In this document: positions 61,538 to 64,000 of the stretch, one piece after another
Position numbering within the stretch: the stretch's first letter is position 1
How the letters are laid out: each line of letters opens with the position of its first letter
NCBI RefSeq assembly: GCF_010550675.1
Contig: NZ_JAAGOA010000011.1
Location: 62,001-126,000 of the forward strand
Origin: Phytoactinopolyspora halotolerans
GTDB taxonomy: Bacteria; Actinomycetota; Actinomycetes; Jiangellales; Jiangellaceae
Length of the DNA: 64,000 nt
Reading direction: 5' to 3'
Made by a program: the position numbers and the translations under genes
Notes under the pieces: model-generated
What the model was told of the DNA's origin: nothing
The model's database searches: none
Seen by the model: only the letters and a program-made list of their open reading frames with translations

Positions 61538-62617
61538 GTGCCTGAACATCAGCGTCGATCCCGTGGATCGGCTCGCCTCATAGCGTTCTGTACAGCAGCC
61601 GTGACGGTCGCGGCCGGAGTGAGCCTTACGCAGGTCGGACACGCCGACCCGGAGCCCACACTGGACGACATCCGGGAGAAGGTCGACGAGCTGCACCACG
61701 AGGCCGAGGTGGCCACCGAGGAGTATCACCAGGCCGGTGAAGAACTCGAGGACGTGCAGCGCCGCCTGGAGCGCGCGGAGAACGCCATCGCGAAGCAAGA
61801 GGACAAGCTCGAAGACGCCCTCGCCGGCATGGCGGGTTGGGTAGCCGCGACGTATCAGACCGGCGGCATCGATCCGACTGTCCGCATGCTCCTCGCCGAT
61901 GACCCGGTTGCGTATCTCGACCAGGCATCCGTGCTGGATGCGTACACGCGCCAGCAGGCGAGCCAGATCACTACTGTGGAACACGAAGCGCGCGCGCTCG
62001 ACCAGGCGAAACTGCTCGCCGAGGAGGAGCGTGACCGCGCGAGGGCGATCGAGGAGGAACTCGAAGAGACGAAGGCCTCGATCGAGGAGAAGCTCTCCGA
62101 GTCCGAGGAGATCCTCGCCGAGCTGGAGGAAGAGGAACGCCAGCGGCTTGAGGAGGAACGTCGCCGCCAGGAAGAGGAGGAGGCGCGCCGCAGGGCTGCC
62201 GAAGACGAGAGCCGCGGCGAGGACCGTGACGACGGTTCGGACGACGAGACCGACCCGCCGCCGGTGAGCGGTGATGCGGGCGCCGTCGTGCAGTTCGCAC
62301 TCGCCCAGGTCGGCGACATGTACCAGTGGGGAGCCTCGGGGCCGGACCTCTGGGACTGCTCCGGTCTGACGTCGGTGGCGTGGGCGCAGGCCGGTGTCTC
62401 GCTGCCGCGTTCGTCCGCGTCGCAGATCAACGTCGGGACGCGGGTGTCGAAGAGCCAGCTGCAGCCGGGCGATCTTGTCTTCTACTACAGCCCGATCAGC
62501 CATGTCGCCATCTACATCGGCAACGGCCAGATCGTGCACGCCACCCACCCGGGAAGTCCGGTCAGCGTCGATCCCGTCGACCTGATGCCGTTCGCGGGCG
62601 CCAGCCGACCCGGCTGA
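61538..62617 (+). CDS. Secreted NlpC/P60 peptidoglycan endopeptidase (RipA/CwlO-like)
   Basis: A 359-residue wall hydrolase: signal peptide (residues ~1-37, cleavage near GHADPEP), a long coiled coil (~42-235, very Glu/Arg-rich) of the type that docks on FtsEX-like activators, a short acidic linker, and the NlpC/P60 domain (~252-359) with catalytic Cys274 (WDCSGLTS), His322 (SHVAIYIG) and a third polar residue in the IVHATHPG strand. It cuts D-Glu to meso-DAP bonds during growth or division. GTG 61538 has GGAAGGA about 5 nt upstream. Confidence 0.92.
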   Translation: MPEHQRRSRGSARLIAFCTAAVTVAAGVSLTQVGHADPEPTLDDIREKVDELHHEAEVATEEYHQAGEELEDVQRRLERAENAIAKQEDKLEDALAGMAGWVAATYQTGGIDPTVRMLLADDPVAYLDQASVLDAYTRQQASQITTVEHEARALDQAKLLAEEERDRARAIEEELEETKASIEEKLSESEEILAELEEEERQRLEEERRRQEEEEARRRAAEDESRGEDRDDGSDDETDPPPVSGDAGAVVQFALAQVGDMYQWGASGPDLWDCSGLTSVAWAQAGVSLPRSSASQINVGTRVSKSQLQPGDLVFYYSPISHVAIYIGNGQIVHATHPGSPVSVDPVDLMPFAGASRPG

Positions 62618-62703
62618 TCCGCGACGCAGCCCTTCCGAACGCCGCGCCAGGTGCAGGCGCTCCACGGGCGGCCGACGAGGCGCCGTTACTGAGCCGGTCG
62701 CGT

Positions 62704-62811
62704 GGGGCCGGAGAATTCTCCTCGCTCTCACGCGATCGGCGGGCAGCACGATCAGTCTGGTTGCGTGGTCTGCCGCCGATCGAAGATCGCTCGGAGAAGG
62801 TTCTCCGCCCC
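62704..62811. repeat. ~107-bp palindromic element, copy A
   Basis: Outer arms GGGGC.GGAGAA (62704-62715) pair with 62799-62811; inner arms 62733-62746 pair with 62770-62782. Two blocks (62721-62742, 22 nt; 62767-62793, 27 nt) are identical to copy B in reverse complement. Confidence 0.8.
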
Positions 62812-62973
62812 TCGTCCGTGCGTTGCGGTTCCGGTCTCGGACTGGGTGATATCGGCCACGGACACAGCCGCAGTTGCGCTGATCTCGACCGCTTGAACCG
62901 GCTCGAGCGTGCGCACGACGTCGATCGGCAGCGACGTACACCGCTGCCGCCGCGGAGTTCCTGGGGCGAGGCC

Positions 62974-63045
62974 AAGGCGAGAAGGCCATCGGACCGACCG
63001 AGGCGAGAAGGCGATCGGACCGACCGAGGCGAGGAAACGATGGGG
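62974..63045. repeat. 26-bp tandem repeat (2.7 copies)
   Basis: Units 62974-62999 and 63000-63025 differ at two of 26 positions (core GGCGAGAAGGC); a diverged partial unit follows and runs into copy B of the palindromic element. Confidence 0.85.
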
Positions 63046-63147
63046 CCGGGGAGATTCGTCGAGCGATCTTCGATCGGCGGCAGACCAACGCAGCCCGTCC
63101 GCGAACCGTCCGCCGATCGCGTGAGAGCGAGACGAACTCCCCGGCCC
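63042..63147. repeat. ~107-bp palindromic element, copy B (inverted)
   Basis: Outer arms 63042-63060 and 63131-63147 pair over 17 bp with one bulge; inner arms 63071-63079 pair with 63111-63119. The outer arms differ in sequence from copy A yet still pair. Confidence 0.8.
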
Positions 63148-63256
63148 ACCCAAGCCGACCACAGCCTGTCCGCCCGCCTCGGGCGGCCACGATTGGCGCG
63201 CCCCGAGTGTTGGGAGCGTCCCGTCAGTGCGTCGTTGAGACGCGCGCGCAGGCCGC

Positions 63257-63895
63257 TTAAGGCTCAGTGGTGCTGTCGAGCAGGCCGGCGCGGACCGCGG
63301 CCATGATCGCCTGAGCCCGGTTACCGGCGCCGAGCTTGTCGTACAGCTTCGACACGTGGGTCTTCGTGGTCGACTCGCTGATGTAGAGCTTGCGGGAGAT
63401 GCTCGACACCCCCAGGCCCTCGGCGAGTAGTCCGAGCACTTCGCGTTCACGCCGGGTGAGCTGTGGACCGCTGGGATTGAGCTTGCGATGCATCGCCTCG
63501 GCCAGATCGGCCGCGATGAACGAGGACGGTTTGGCAGCGGCGTGCCGTGCTGCGGCCACCACGTCGTCACTAGGAGCGCTCTTGGGCACGAACGCCGAGG
63601 CTCCGGCGTCCAGGGCAGCGAAGAGTTGGTCATCGCCGGCGTACATGGTCAGGATGACGAGACCGACGTCGGGCCGTGCCGCACGCAGCGCTTGAGCGAG
63701 GTCGAGTCCGCTGCCGTCCGGCAGGCGCACGTCCAGAACGGCGACGTCCGGCTGAGTGGTATCGGCCAGTCGGCGAGCGTCGGCCACGGAGGCAGCCTCA
63801 CCGACTACTTGGAACTCCGAGTCACGCTCGAACGCGCGGCGCAGTCCTTGACGGATAAGCTCGTGATCATCGACCAGCATGACCGTCACTGGCAC
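63257..63895 (-). CDS. NarL/LuxR-family response regulator
   Basis: A 212-residue regulator: receiver with VMLVDDHELIRQG and phospho-acceptor Asp55 (VAVLDVRLPDGSG), switch Thr in LTMYAG, Lys in VPKSAP, and a C-terminal LuxR helix-turn-helix (LTRREREVLGLLAEGLGVSSISRKLYISESTTKTHVSK-like, residues ~145-205). Start GTG 63895 lies inside the upstream kinase gene (29-nt overlap), a strong sign of a cognate pair. Confidence 0.92.
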   Translation of the reverse strand: MPVTVMLVDDHELIRQGLRRAFERDSEFQVVGEAASVADARRLADTTQPDVAVLDVRLPDGSGLDLAQALRAARPDVGLVILTMYAGDDQLFAALDAGASAFVPKSAPSDDVVAAARHAAAKPSSFIAADLAEAMHRKLNPSGPQLTRREREVLGLLAEGLGVSSISRKLYISESTTKTHVSKLYDKLGAGNRAQAIMAAVRAGLLDSTTEP

Positions 63896-64000
63896 GGATT
63901 AACCCCTCTTCGTAGTCATTTCCCAGGGATACGCTCACGACCGTACCCCCTTCTGGCGCGTCTTCGATCACCAACGTAGCTCCGATACGCCGGGCTCGCT
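63867..64000 (-). CDS. Sensor histidine kinase, C-terminal end only
   Basis: The last 44 codons of a kinase running off the window edge. The visible part reads RARRIGATLVIEDAPEGG followed by TVVSVSLGND, the final strands of a HATPase domain, then a short tail ending at 63867. The overlap with the LuxR-type regulator identifies it as a NarX/DesK-like partner. Sensor domain not visible. Confidence 0.75.
   Translation of the reverse strand, partial: RARRIGATLVIEDAPEGGTVVSVSLGNDYEEGLIRASDGHAGR

Larger units (their letters stand above)
62618..63256. other. Non-coding 640-nt region filled with repeats
   Basis: No convincing gene on either strand: open frames are arginine/serine-rich and lack ribosome sites. 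It contains two inverted copies of a ~107-bp palindromic element and a 26-bp tandem repeat, described separately. Confidence 0.75.

Noticed and set aside
1-64000. rRNA, tRNA, CRISPR arrays, prophage and insertion sequences
   Set aside because: No regularly spaced repeats, transposase or integrase genes, or recognisable rRNA were seen. Short tRNAs could be missed by eye; a tRNAscan run would settle it.

Overview
The window is 64 kb of chromosome from a high-GC Gram-positive bacterium (Actinomycetes). The evidence is strong GC bias at third codon positions, many GTG and TTG starts, an actinobacterial aa3 oxidase/bc1 layout (ctaCDF, ctaE-qcrCAB), a GlnR-type box before glnA, a pspA-pspAA-htpX-pspAB operon, DUF4191 next to lipA, and many promoters lying 6-8 nt before a start codon, as expected for leaderless mRNAs. 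A single-chain glycine/sarcosine/dimethylglycine methyltransferase, known from halophilic actinomycetes such as Actinopolyspora, suggests a salt-tolerant organism. Genus cannot be read from the sequence.

Region by region: 1-3.5 kb holds a truncated amino-acid ABC ATPase, miaB and a small membrane protein. 3.5-13.2 kb is the standout, a one-direction operon GSMT/SDMT - metK - adenosine kinase - metH - ahcY with its own promoter, a structured leader and a strong terminator. It encodes glycine betaine synthesis together with the SAM cycle: methylation makes SAH, ahcY splits it, adenosine kinase removes adenosine, metH remakes methionine and metK remakes SAM. 13.2-17.5 kb has a response regulator/sensor kinase/GerMN lipoprotein operon divergent from a lipoprotein polysaccharide deacetylase. 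17.6-29 kb is central metabolism and lipoylation: glnA, lipA, lipB, sucB (two lipoyl domains with a 297-bp perfect DNA repeat) and lpd, plus a membrane pseudokinase. 29-38.6 kb holds pepA, an S41-type protease, gcvT, an MFS exporter, an aldo/keto reductase and small conserved proteins. 38.8-41.5 kb is the envelope-stress psp/htpX operon. 41.7-47.3 kb has nadA, acetyltransferase, glycerate kinase and sulfur/Fe-S genes (erpA, TusA, cysteine desulfurase). 47.4-55.6 kb is the terminal respiratory chain. 55.8-64 kb has trpD, an exonuclease/GIY-YIG fusion, a NYN-domain protein, an NlpC/P60 endopeptidase, and a LuxR-type response regulator with the end of its sensor kinase.

Convergent gene ends are usually closed by long hairpins. 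Several of these form repeat families. One 55-bp palindrome with a conserved 9-nt loop occurs at 13.86 kb and 44.04 kb. A second pair of about 107-bp palindromes with co-varying arms sits in the only large non-coding stretch near the right end (62.6-63.3 kb). I saw no rRNA, tRNA, CRISPR array, prophage or intact insertion sequence.
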